DNA of 45,871 nucleotides. It comes from Jiangella muralis. GTDB lineage: Bacteria > Actinomycetota > Actinomycetes > Jiangellales > Jiangellaceae. How positions within the stretch are numbered: position 1 is the first letter of the stretch; each line of letters starts with the position of its first letter. A program made the position numbers and the translations under genes. Shown piece by piece: positions 8,035 through 16,391 of this stretch. The notes beneath the pieces were generated by a model. The model saw only the letters and a list, made by a program, of their open reading frames with translations. It did not search any database and was not told the origin of the DNA. The stretch lies in contig NZ_LFXL01000051.1 of NCBI RefSeq assembly GCF_001270745.1, positions 1 through 45,871 on the forward strand, given 5' to 3'.

Positions 8035-10278
8035 CTAGCCGCCGAGGAGCCCGGCCGCCGTCGCTCGCTGGACCGCGCCGTTGCGCGACGAGACGCCCAG
8101 CTTCCGGTAGATCGAGGCGACCTCCGAGCCGACAGTGTTGCGGGAGACGAACAGCCGCTCCCCGATCTCGCGAATGGTGAGGTGCGTCTGCAGGTAAGGG
8201 AGCAACCGAAGCTCCGCCGGGGTGAGCGGCGACGCCCCTGCGACGCTCAACTGGGCGCTCGAGGTGAGGGTCCGGCGGAACTCCGTGACCTCGTCGACCA
8301 GAGCGCCGAGAGCCGGACGGCGGCGCAGGACGTCGTCGATCTCGCGCAGCAGGTGACGAGCGGTGGTGTGGTCGCCGATGGTCGCGTGCACCTTGGCGAG
8401 GTGCAGTCGTGCACGCACCGCGAGGAAGGGCAGCACGAACGTGCAGGACGGGCGGGCCCGCATCGCCCGGGTGAGCTGCCGGCCGGCTTCGGCCAGGTCG
8501 CCGCGGTGGACGGCTAGGCGCGCGGCGGCGGCGAAGGCGAGCACGCTCGCGGCGTAGTCGTGCATGCGATGCGTCTCGATGGTGCCGAGCGCGTGTTCCA
8601 CGCGTTCGGCCGCCTCATCCCATCGGCCACGTTCCATCGCCTCCAGAGCGAGCTCGGCCTCGCCGTCGACGATCGTGTCGGTGTTGCCGAGTGACGCTCC
8701 GACGGCGGACGCCTCCGAGAACAGCGGAAGCGCCTGGTCGGTGTCTCCAGTGAGGAGGTGCGCCTCGGCGGACAGGAGGAGAGCGGTGTCGCGCCACTGG
8801 CTCCACGGCGGCTCCTGGGTGACGGCGCAGTCGGCGTCGATCGTCATCTGCTGCGGGCCGGCGGGACACATGACGGCGCGCAGCATGGCGCGCGCCGAGT
8901 CGAACGACGCCGTGCCGTCCACGGGCACGAGGTCGAACCGGGCAGCGTCGACGATCGCCGCCCAGCGTTGTGCCTCGGCGGTCCGCCCGGTCAATGCCGC
9001 GATCCACCCCGCCAGCACGGCGAGCGGTGGATAGCTCTCGACGGCGGCGTCCCCGAGCGCGGCCAGCCAGCGTTGAACGGTGGAGATCTGGCCGGCGCTG
9101 TAAGTGGGCTGCACCAGCTGCGTCACCAGCCGGACGCATCGGTCCCGCTCGGGTGTGTTCAGGAGGTGCTCGAGGGCGAGCGCCGGAGAACCGTGTGCTT
9201 CGTACCAGTCGGCGGCGCGCAGGTGCAGCTTCGTGATGATCTCGGGCTCGACGCGGCGCAGCTCACCGGCCAGGAACTCCTGGAACAGCGCGTGGTAGCG
9301 GTACCACTCCCGCCGCCGATCGAGCGGGATCAGGAACGAGTTCGAGGCCTCGAGATCGCGCAGTTGCCGCTGCCCGCCTGTTTCGTCGAGGACGGCATCG
9401 CAAAGCGGCGCGTGGAGTTGATCGAGCACGGCCGTGCGGCGGAGGAACCGCTGCGTGCGCTCGGGCAGCCGGCTGAGCGACTCGCGATAGAGATAGTCGG
9501 CCACGTAGGGGTCCGCACCGGAGACCTTCGCACCCTGGCTGCGGCTGTCGCGCGCGATGAGCGCGGCGAGGTAGACGCCGGCCGGCCAGCCTTCGGTCCG
9601 CGCTGTCACCGCGGTCGCCGTCTCGCGCGTGACATCGACGCGGGCCTGCGCGAAGATCTGCCGGGCTCCGTCCGCGTCGAGAGCCAGGTCGCCCGACTGG
9701 AACTCCACGGCGTCGTCCGACGCGCGCAGTCGCGGCAGGTGAGGCTGTTCGAAACGGCTGGTCGCGACCAGTTGGGAGCCGCCGGGAATCCCCGAGATCA
9801 CCACCTCCAGCACGTCGTGACAGGCCGGCGACCGGAGCAGGTGCAGGTCGTCCAACAGCAGCACGAACGGCGCCGGGCTCGCCGCCAGCACCGACGCGAG
9901 ATGCGGCGCCGCACGCCCCAGCGCGGACACGCCCAGACCGCTGACATCGGCGATCAGGCCGGCATCGTCCGGCGAGATACCGGCGTACGCCGAGGCGAGC
10001 AGCGTGAGGAGGGCGGCGGGGTCATCGTCGAAGCGGTCCAGGGAGATCCAGGCGACCCGGCGGTCCTCGGCCAGCGCCCACTGAGCCAGCAGCGTCGACT
10101 TGCCGTAGCCCGCGGACGCGGTGATGCCGACGACGCGTCGGCCGCTCGTGCGAGCCGCGTCGATGAGAGGCGAGCGACTCACCGAACCCGGCCGAGGCCG
10201 CGGCGCCGACAACTTGGCGTCGATCAGCAGCCGATCCAGCTCAACGACGATCGGACCCACCCCCCTTGGGGATCCCAC
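8035..10278 (-). CDS. Large ATP-binding LuxR-family regulator (MalT/LAL type)
   Basis: A 747-residue protein. Walker A is ASAGYGKST (about residues 54-62) and Walker B is FVLLLDDLHLL (about 138-148), typical of STAND-class signal ATPases. The middle third (about 330-660) is helical and TPR-like, the usual sensor region of MalT. The C-terminus holds a LuxR helix-turn-helix, LTPAELRLLPYL followed by LTIREIGERLFVSRNTVGSEV and YRKLGVSSR. It is expected to bind ATP, oligomerise on an inducer and activate transcription; the inducer is unknown. The GTG at 10278 is the upper limit of the start; a second in-frame GTG at 10260 is immediately preceded by AAGGGGG. It is divergent from the CMD-like gene at 10417. 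Its stop codon touches the end of repeat copy 1. Confidence 0.85.
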   Translation of the reverse strand: MGSPRGVGPIVVELDRLLIDAKLSAPRPRPGSVSRSPLIDAARTSGRRVVGITASAGYGKSTLLAQWALAEDRRVAWISLDRFDDDPAALLTLLASAYAGISPDDAGLIADVSGLGVSALGRAAPHLASVLAASPAPFVLLLDDLHLLRSPACHDVLEVVISGIPGGSQLVATSRFEQPHLPRLRASDDAVEFQSGDLALDADGARQIFAQARVDVTRETATAVTARTEGWPAGVYLAALIARDSRSQGAKVSGADPYVADYLYRESLSRLPERTQRFLRRTAVLDQLHAPLCDAVLDETGGQRQLRDLEASNSFLIPLDRRREWYRYHALFQEFLAGELRRVEPEIITKLHLRAADWYEAHGSPALALEHLLNTPERDRCVRLVTQLVQPTYSAGQISTVQRWLAALGDAAVESYPPLAVLAGWIAALTGRTAEAQRWAAIVDAARFDLVPVDGTASFDSARAMLRAVMCPAGPQQMTIDADCAVTQEPPWSQWRDTALLLSAEAHLLTGDTDQALPLFSEASAVGASLGNTDTIVDGEAELALEAMERGRWDEAAERVEHALGTIETHRMHDYAASVLAFAAAARLAVHRGDLAEAGRQLTRAMRARPSCTFVLPFLAVRARLHLAKVHATIGDHTTARHLLREIDDVLRRRPALGALVDEVTEFRRTLTSSAQLSVAGASPLTPAELRLLPYLQTHLTIREIGERLFVSRNTVGSEVASIYRKLGVSSRNGAVQRATAAGLLGG

Positions 10279-10416
10279 CCGCCGTCCAACCTACGCCCGA
10301 TCGAGCGTGCGGATGCATTCGCCTTTCACTCAGTTTGGATGATGCGACGGCAGCGCCGTTCGCGGTGGAATCGGAGGTGAACGGCCCGATGACAAGCTGC
10401 GACCAAGGGGGACATC

Positions 10417-10764
10417 GTGTCCGAAGCCACCGAAGAGACACCGGTCCTCGACCTGATCGAACGGATGACCGTGGACTCGGTCGCCACCGCGAACCTCGAC
10501 CCGGTCGATCTCATGCTCGTGCGCATCGCCGCCCTCGTCGCGGTCGACGCTCCGTCGATCTCGTACCTGATGAACCTGGGCGCGGCCAGCGAGATGGGCA
10601 TCGACTCGGAGCAGATCCGAGGCGTCCTCGCCGCGATCGCACCGATCGTCGGCACGGCGCGGATCGCGTCCGCGACGGGCCGGATCGTCGACGCACTCGA
10701 CGTCGCCATCGAGGTCGCGGAGTTCGAGGAGGAGGCCGACGAAGGGACCGGGGCCGCGGAATAG
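10417..10764 (+). CDS. Carboxymuconolactone-decarboxylase-like small protein, Cys-less paralogue
   Basis: A 115-residue protein from GTG 10417, preceded by AAGGGGGA (10405-10412) at good spacing. The core LDPVDLMLVRIAALVAVDA then IRGVLAAIAPIVGTARIASA aligns without gaps in the main helices to the protein at 6666-7004 (LDPKTLALVRLAALVAVGG then VDVLIGVIPVVGLPSVVAA). Both lack Cys and end in an acidic tail. Its position, divergent from the LuxR-type regulator gene and 30 bp before a potassium-channel gene, suggests it may belong to the regulator's targets. Function unknown. Confidence 0.7.
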   Translation: MSEATEETPVLDLIERMTVDSVATANLDPVDLMLVRIAALVAVDAPSISYLMNLGAASEMGIDSEQIRGVLAAIAPIVGTARIASATGRIVDALDVAIEVAEFEEEADEGTGAAE

Positions 10765-10794
10765 CCGTCCCGCGCCGATCCACGACGGGCCGCC

Positions 10795-11346
10795 ATGATC
10801 ACCGCCGTATCGCCCGCCTTCACCGGGGCACAGCGCCGGCGGCGGCTCGCCCTGGCGCTGTTCCGGGCCTCGGCCGTCACTGCCGTCCTCGTCGCCCTGT
10901 ACTACCTGCTGCCGCTGGACCGGCTGAGCGACGTCCCTCTTGGCGTGTCACTCACGGTCGGGCTGGCCGCGCTGACCGTCGTCGCCGCCTACCAGGTCAG
11001 AGCGGTCGTCAGGTCCCCGCTCCCGGCGATCCGGGCGGTGGAGGCGGTCGCGGCCACCGCGCCGTTGTTCCTGCTCCTCTTCGCGGCGGTGTATTTCCAG
11101 CTGGCCGCGGCCGACGCCGGCAGCTTCGACGTGGACTCGCTCAGCCGGACCGATGCGCTGTATTTCACGGTCACCGTCTTCGCCACGGTCGGCTTCGGCG
11201 ACATCACCGCGACGAGCCAGGCGGCGCGCGTCCTGGTCACCGTCCAGATGGTCCTCGACCTGATCGTGCTGGGTCTGGGCATCCGCGTCTTCATCGGCGC
11301 CGTCGAACTGGGCCGGCGGAAGAACGACCCGGCGGACGCGTCCTAG
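10795..11346 (+). CDS. Potassium-channel-like membrane protein (ion-channel family, PF07885)
   Basis: A 183-residue protein with four hydrophobic segments at about 22-40, 48-66, 83-103 and 145-167. A pore helix and selectivity filter, ALYFTVTVFATVGFGD, sit between the last two, with the TVGFGD signature at residues 131-136. This is the K+ channel filter, so the protein should form a tetrameric potassium pore with two extra N-terminal helices. No RCK or cyclic-nucleotide domain is attached. The ATG at 10795 has only a weak upstream purine stretch, and the gene starts 30 bp after the CMD-like gene, so the two are probably co-transcribed. Its TAG overlaps the stop codon of the convergent YihY-family gene by two bases. 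Confidence 0.85.
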   Translation: MITAVSPAFTGAQRRRRLALALFRASAVTAVLVALYYLLPLDRLSDVPLGVSLTVGLAALTVVAAYQVRAVVRSPLPAIRAVEAVAATAPLFLLLFAAVYFQLAAADAGSFDVDSLSRTDALYFTVTVFATVGFGDITATSQAARVLVTVQMVLDLIVLGLGIRVFIGAVELGRRKNDPADAS

Positions 11347-12209
11347 CCGCGGACCCGCTGTCCCAGCTCACCCTCGTCCGTCGCGATCACCTGGCCGGCC
11401 AGGGCCGTCCCGAGGAAGCAGAGGGCCAGGGCGTAGAGGAACGCGATGTACGTGAACGCTACGCCGATGCTGCCGTAGCGGTCGGCGCTGTCCTGGAGGG
11501 CATCGGCGAGCAGCGGCCGGCTGATCGGCCGCGACGCCACCATGACCAGGCCGAAGAGGAACGCTCCCGGGACGAGCAGGCGAACCGGGACCCGTCCCGA
11601 GAGGAGCAGCCACGGCACCGACGCAGCCACCGCAGCGGTCAGCACGAACGGGACGACGTACCCGGCGACGATCTCCGGCGTCCAGTCACCGGTGACCCGC
11701 GACAGCCACCTGACCACGAGCGCGCCGGCGACCAGCAGGAGCACCGAACCGAGCGCTCGCCACAGGTAACGCAGGCCCGTCCTGGGCCGCGGCAACTCCC
11801 AGATCGCGGCGAACGCCCGCGTCAGGGCCCGCGACAGACTGGTCGCCGACACCAGGACGAGGAAGGCTCCGAGCACCCCGAATGCGCTGGCATCGGTGCT
11901 GTTCAGAGCCTCCTGAAGCACACCCCGGGTCTCCTCGGGCAGGCCGATCGTGTCGGCGATCCCATCGCTGTAGCGGCTGCCCAGGAGCACCGCCGTCATG
12001 ATCAAGACCGGGAAGACGGAGATGAAGATCTCGGCCGCCACGGTCATGGACCGGTCGAGCATCTCCAACCGCCCGAACCGGCCCGCGAACCGCAGCAGCG
12101 GCCGGCCCAGCGGGGAACCCACCAACCAGGCCGTTGCGGGCCGCAGCCGCCGTGGCGCTCTCGCCACGAGCTGGTCGACGTCGACGGTCTGCCGTTCGAT
12201 GTCAGTCAC
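11343..12209 (-). CDS. YihY/BrkB-family inner-membrane protein
   Basis: A 288-residue multi-pass membrane protein. The N-terminal part LEMLDRSMTVAAEIFISVFPVLIM is the first conserved membrane block of the YihY/virulence factor BrkB family (PF03631), and SATSLSRALTRAFAAIWELPRPRTG is the characteristic central motif. About six transmembrane helices are visible. The family was once called ribonuclease BN by mistake; its real activity is undetermined. The start is GTG 12209, with AGGAGG five bases upstream. It is the last gene of a reverse-strand unit with the AI-2E-family and DUF7144-like genes (45 bp and 3 bp gaps). Confidence 0.85.
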   Translation of the reverse strand: MTDIERQTVDVDQLVARAPRRLRPATAWLVGSPLGRPLLRFAGRFGRLEMLDRSMTVAAEIFISVFPVLIMTAVLLGSRYSDGIADTIGLPEETRGVLQEALNSTDASAFGVLGAFLVLVSATSLSRALTRAFAAIWELPRPRTGLRYLWRALGSVLLLVAGALVVRWLSRVTGDWTPEIVAGYVVPFVLTAAVAASVPWLLLSGRVPVRLLVPGAFLFGLVMVASRPISRPLLADALQDSADRYGSIGVAFTYIAFLYALALCFLGTALAGQVIATDEGELGQRVRG

Positions 12210-12254
12210 GGCCGCCTCCTCGAGAACCGGTTCAGGCCTGCGTCGTCCGGCCGG

Positions 12255-13394
12255 TCACTCGAGCAGGCGTTGCAGCGCCGGCTGGGCCCGGTCGGCGACC
12301 TGGTCGACGACTCCTCGCGAGCGAAGCCGAGCGAGGGCGTTGCCGGCGATCACGAACAGCGGCACGGCCAGGATGAGCCCGACGATGCCGCCGAGCAGTC
12401 CGCCCAACGCGGTGACGACGAGGACGACGAGCGGGTGGATGTCGAGGGTGCGGCCCATCACCTTGGGCTCCACGAAGTTCTCCAGTGCGAGGTTGGCGGC
12501 GAGCACCACGACCAGCATGACCGCGGCCACGCCGAGTCCGCCGTCGCCCAGGGCGACGATCACGGCCAGCCCGCCACCGAGGAACGCGCCGATGTACGGG
12601 ATGTAGCCGCCGATGAAGTTGACCAGCATGATCGTGAGCACCAGCGGCAGCCCGAGCACGAGGCTGGCGAGGCCGATGACCACCGCCACGATCGCCGACA
12701 TCACGCTGCGGCCCCGGCCGTAGTCGCGCAGGATCCGGCACGCGTCGCCCACGAAGGCGTCGACGTCGCCGCGCACCGCGGGATCGAACTGGTCGACCAC
12801 CGATCGCCGGAGCCGGGTACCGTCCTTGAGCAGGTAGTACATGATCAGCGCGCCGAGGATCAGCCCGCTGGCCAGGCCGATCAGCGTGTGCAGACCCGAG
12901 ACCAGGTTGGTGAGGAAACCGTCGGAGATCGCCGGGGCCATCCCCTCGGTGGCCGCGCGGGCCTCCTCCAGCGCGGACCGATCGACGTCCAGCTCATCGA
13001 CCGCGTGGTCCACCGCCGCGTCGACGGACTCGCCGATCTGGTCCGCCTGCTCCGTCACCCCCTGCACGGTCGCGGTGATGACGAGGGCCATCAGCGCCAG
13101 CAGCCCGAGGACGACCAGCCCGGCGGCGGCGGTCGCCTTGATCCGGTGCCGGCGCAGCATCCCCACCAACGGCCGGAAGACCACGGCCAGCACCGCGGCG
13201 AACGTCAGCGGGAGCACGATCTCGCTGGTCGCACCCAACGCCATCGCCACGATGACAGCCGCCACCACGAACCCCACGAAGCTCCACGACCACACGCCCA
13301 CCCGCGGCACCCACCGCAAGAACGCCGGATCGGCGGTCGGGTCGTGCGGAGCATGCGCGTCGGGCTCGTCAGCCACGTTCGGTCGCCCGGACAT
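12255..13394 (-). CDS. AI-2E/PerM-family membrane transporter
   Basis: A 379-residue protein of PF01594. There are two N-terminal membrane helices (about 38-75), a third near 85-110, an amphipathic extracytoplasmic helical segment (about 113-160), then a C-terminal block of five helices. Family signatures visible are IMYYLLKDG, NFIGGYIPYIGAFLGG and ENFVEPKVMGRTLDIHPLVVLV. Members include AI-2 exporters and Na+/H+ antiporters, so the substrate cannot be assigned. The start ATG 13394 is three bases after the stop codon of the upstream DUF7144-like gene. Confidence 0.88.
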   Translation of the reverse strand: MSGRPNVADEPDAHAPHDPTADPAFLRWVPRVGVWSWSFVGFVVAAVIVAMALGATSEIVLPLTFAAVLAVVFRPLVGMLRRHRIKATAAAGLVVLGLLALMALVITATVQGVTEQADQIGESVDAAVDHAVDELDVDRSALEEARAATEGMAPAISDGFLTNLVSGLHTLIGLASGLILGALIMYYLLKDGTRLRRSVVDQFDPAVRGDVDAFVGDACRILRDYGRGRSVMSAIVAVVIGLASLVLGLPLVLTIMLVNFIGGYIPYIGAFLGGGLAVIVALGDGGLGVAAVMLVVVLAANLALENFVEPKVMGRTLDIHPLVVLVVTALGGLLGGIVGLILAVPLFVIAGNALARLRSRGVVDQVADRAQPALQRLLE

Positions 13395-13397
13395 GTG

Positions 13398-13832
13398 TCA
13401 TCGAGCGACGTCGCGCCCGTGGGCGACCAGTGCCCAGATCACGAAGACGTCGAGTGCGATGATCGCCAGGGACCAGAACGGGTAGTAGGGAACGAACGCG
13501 AAGTTCGCCAGGGCGCTGAGCACGGCCAGGATGACACCGATCACCCGGCCCCACGTCTTGCCGGCCAGCACCGCGAAGCCGGCGAACAACACCAGCAGTC
13601 CCAGCAGCAGGTGGATCCAGCCCCAGGTGGTGGCGTCGAACTCGAGCACATAGTTACGGGTGGACACGTAGAACTCGTCCTCGAGGAGGGCGGCCAGACC
13701 GGCGAGTGCCTGGAACCCGCCGGCCATGATCATCAGAACGCCGGCGAACGCCGTCAGGCCGACGGCCCACCGGTTGCGCGGTTCCTTCTCCTGACCCGTG
13801 GTCGCGTAGTCGGGTGTCGTCTGCTCGGTCAT
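13398..13832 (-). CDS. Small four-helix membrane protein, DUF7144-like
   Basis: A 144-residue protein from ATG 13832, chosen because AAGGAGG lies about eight bases upstream; a longer frame exists but its start lacks this. Four transmembrane helices at about 25-46, 72-90, 93-112 and 120-138 are linked by the motifs TTWGWIHLLLG and VPYYPFWSL, typical of an actinobacterial family of unknown function (DUF7144). It is the first gene of the unit that continues into the AI-2E-family and YihY-family genes. Confidence 0.75.
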   Translation of the reverse strand: MTEQTTPDYATTGQEKEPRNRWAVGLTAFAGVLMIMAGGFQALAGLAALLEDEFYVSTRNYVLEFDATTWGWIHLLLGLLVLFAGFAVLAGKTWGRVIGVILAVLSALANFAFVPYYPFWSLAIIALDVFVIWALVAHGRDVAR

Positions 13833-13941
13833 GGCCGAACCCTCCTTCTGAGCCAGGCCCCACGAGCACACGCCCGTGAACGGCCGAGTTCGATCCAACC
13901 GCCGAACACGGTGCAGCGAATCACCCGCATCGCGTGAAAGC

Positions 13942-15195
13942 TCAGCGCTCAGCGCGGCCGAGGCCGCGCACGGCCGGGATCGCGAGCAGCAGTGCGCAGG
14001 TGACGAGCGCCATGGCGGAGGACACGAACAGCAACGGCACCGTGCCCACGACGACCGCGAGCGGCCCCGCCACCGCTTGACCGATCGGTTTCATCACCAG
14101 CGAGCCGGCCGCGTCGTACGCGTGGACGCGGCCGAGCACGTCCTGCGGGACGTGCGTCTGGACGCTGGTGTGGAACATGACGGCCCAGAACGCCATGCCC
14201 GCGCCGGTCACCGCGTAGCACCCCGCGACGAGAGGCCCGGAAAGGCCGAGCGCGACACTCAACGGCATGAGCGTCCACAGGATCATGGAGAGGGCGCCGG
14301 CCCGGAGCGGATACCGCGGGCGGAGCCTGATCGCGACCAGCCCGCCCAGCACGCTACCCGCCCCGAGCGCCGACATGACCAGGCCGAACGTCGCCGATCC
14401 GTGCTCGGTGACGAGCGTGCTGTAGCCGAGGGTCATGGCCGGGCCGGCGCCGGCCAGCTGCCAGGCCATGTAGACGACGATGACGCTCCACAGCCAGGTC
14501 CGGGCCCGGAACTCCCGCCACCCTTCGACGAGGTCGGCCCGGAACGACGACGGCACGTCGCCGCGCCCGGCCGGGCGCATCGGGACCGAGCGGATCCGGA
14601 GCAGGCAGGCGCCGCTGACCGCGTAGGTCAACGCGTCGAGGGCGACCACCGCCGCGGGCGAGGCCACCACCAGCAGCAGGCCGGCCAGCGACGGACCGAT
14701 CACGGCGGTCACGGACTCGGAGATGCGCAGGGTGGCGTTCGCCTTCTGCACGTCACGAGCGATGAGCGGGGTGACGCTGGCGACTCCCGGCTGGAAGATC
14801 GCGGTGCCCGCGCCGACCAGGGCCAGCAGCACCAGGATCTGCCACAATTCCGGCGTGCCCAGCGCGAACAGCAGCGCGAGCACCGCCTGGAAGCACAGCC
14901 GCGCCGCGTCCGAGATGACCATCAACCGCCGCGCGCCGAAACGATCGGACAGCACCCCGCCAAAGATGAGCAGCGCGGCGAACGGCGCGATCAGCGCGGC
15001 CAGCGCATAGCCCACGCCGGTCGGCCCGTGCCCCGCCCGGATCACGGCGGCCGTGATCGCGACGGGCAGCATCACGTCGCCCAGCAGGGACGTGGTGCGG
15101 GCGACGAAGAACCGCCGGAAGTCTGCCGTCCACAGCGGCGAATCCGGCGAGTCGTCCTCGACGTGCCGGTCACGCGCCATGTCCGAGCCAGCCAC
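13942..15195 (-). CDS. Major facilitator superfamily exporter
   Basis: A 417-residue twelve-helix transporter. The motif between helices 2 and 3, GGVLSDRFGARRLMVISD, is the MFS motif A, and the overall pattern resembles the enterobactin-exporter/macrolide-efflux branch (PF05977). The substrate is unknown. The start is GTG 15195 or ATG 15180 (MARDRH...); neither has a strong ribosome site. It reads in the same direction as the sugar operon that ends at 15324, but the 128-bp gap and unrelated product suggest a separate unit. Confidence 0.82.
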   Translation of the reverse strand: MAGSDMARDRHVEDDSPDSPLWTADFRRFFVARTTSLLGDVMLPVAITAAVIRAGHGPTGVGYALAALIAPFAALLIFGGVLSDRFGARRLMVISDAARLCFQAVLALLFALGTPELWQILVLLALVGAGTAIFQPGVASVTPLIARDVQKANATLRISESVTAVIGPSLAGLLLVVASPAAVVALDALTYAVSGACLLRIRSVPMRPAGRGDVPSSFRADLVEGWREFRARTWLWSVIVVYMAWQLAGAGPAMTLGYSTLVTEHGSATFGLVMSALGAGSVLGGLVAIRLRPRYPLRAGALSMILWTLMPLSVALGLSGPLVAGCYAVTGAGMAFWAVMFHTSVQTHVPQDVLGRVHAYDAAGSLVMKPIGQAVAGPLAVVVGTVPLLFVSSAMALVTCALLLAIPAVRGLGRAER

Positions 15196-15323
15196 CGTTC
15201 ACCGTCCCACCGATGCCGTCGATCACCATCAGGGCGATACTCTCGCCTGCCGTCTATTCCTCGGAGTAGCCAACAGTCCGATCGATGACCGCAGTGTGCG
15301 GGTACCGCATGACCCGTCGAGGT

Positions 15324-16391
15324 CTACGGGCGGAACCTGAGGCCGAGACCGGGTCCGGCGCCGGCGGTGAGGCGGCCACCGGTCATCGTGACGCCGCTGG
15401 GGATCGCCAGGCAGCCGAGCGCGGCGAAGGACGCGTCTTCGACGTCCTCCACGAGGACCGGCTCGGGCAGGCTCAGCGCGAGCTGTCCGGACAGCTCGGG
15501 CAGCAGGTGCGGCGCCAACGTGACCCCGTAGCTCCGGGCGAGCGCGGCGATGCGCAGGAACGGCGTCACTCCCCCGACGCGGACGACGTTGGGCTGCACG
15601 ATGTCGCAGGCGCCGGCGTCGAGGAGGTCGCGGAACCGGTGGACGGTGTGCACGTTCTCGCCCAGCGCGATCGGGACGTCGACGGACCCGCGCAGCTGCG
15701 CGTACGCCCAGGTCGCGTCCGCCAGCAGCGGCTCCTCCACCCAGGACAGGTCGAACCGCGCGAGGGCGCCGATCGCCCGGCGCGCGGTGGCGAGGTCCCA
15801 GCGCTGGTTCGCGTCGATCATCAGCCGGCGGCCGGGCCCGATGACGTCGCGGACGGCGGCCACCCGCTCGACGTCATCGGCGAGGTCCGGCTTGCCGACC
15901 TTGATCTTGACGGCGTGGTGCCCGGCCTCGACCCACCGCCGCGCCTGCTCGACCAGCTCGTCCAGGGAGTAGTGCAGGTTGACGCCGCTGCCGTAGACCT
16001 CGACGGAGTCGCGGCGCCGGCCGAGCAGGTCGGCCAGTCCGGCGCCGTGGCGGCGGCAGCGCAGGTCCCACAGCGCGAGGTCGACGCCGGCCATGGCGAT
16101 GGTGGTGACGCCGCCGCTGCCGGCCTCGTGCAGGTGCCGCCACAGCGGGTCCCAGACGACCTCGGGATCGGCGGGCCGGCCGACGACGAACCGCGTGCAC
16201 TCGTCGTCGAGCAGGGCCCGCACGGCGCCGGCGCCGATGGTCGGGGTCCAGGAGAACCCGGTGCCGGTCGCGCCGTCCTCGGTGGCGATGTCGACGACGA
16301 TGACGTGGACGTGTGGCACGTCCGGGCCCCACGGCCGTGGCAGCGGGATGCGGAGCAGCCGCGTCGAGACCGCCGCGACGACGTCACCCAT
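15324..16391 (-). CDS. Enolase-superfamily enzyme (mandelate racemase/muconate lactonizing type)
   Basis: A 355-residue protein with the two-domain enolase-superfamily layout. Active-site residues seen are KIK (Lys162, Lys164), metal ligands Asp193 (MIDAN), Glu219 (WVEEP) and Glu245 (GEN), and His295 (LAPHL). In mandelate-racemase-subgroup enzymes the His pairs with an Asp; the matching position in QPNVVRVGG appears to be Asn268. That may alter or remove the His-Asp dyad. Last gene of the 15324-29531 operon, overlapping the 5-dehydro-4-deoxyglucarate dehydratase gene by 8 bp. The context makes a sugar-acid dehydratase or an aldarolactone cycloisomerase the most likely role, supplying that dehydratase. 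Cytoplasmic. Confidence 0.85.
   Translation of the reverse strand: MGDVVAAVSTRLLRIPLPRPWGPDVPHVHVIVVDIATEDGATGTGFSWTPTIGAGAVRALLDDECTRFVVGRPADPEVVWDPLWRHLHEAGSGGVTTIAMAGVDLALWDLRCRRHGAGLADLLGRRRDSVEVYGSGVNLHYSLDELVEQARRWVEAGHHAVKIKVGKPDLADDVERVAAVRDVIGPGRRLMIDANQRWDLATARRAIGALARFDLSWVEEPLLADATWAYAQLRGSVDVPIALGENVHTVHRFRDLLDAGACDIVQPNVVRVGGVTPFLRIAALARSYGVTLAPHLLPELSGQLALSLPEPVLVEDVEDASFAALGCLAIPSGVTMTGGRLTAGAGPGLGLRFRP

Noticed and set aside
10266-13937. A very long forward open frame of over 1,200 codons
   Set aside because: It is the antisense of the YihY, AI-2E-family and DUF7144-like genes; its product is Arg/Pro/Gly/His-rich with no domain, as expected for a shadow frame in high-GC DNA.
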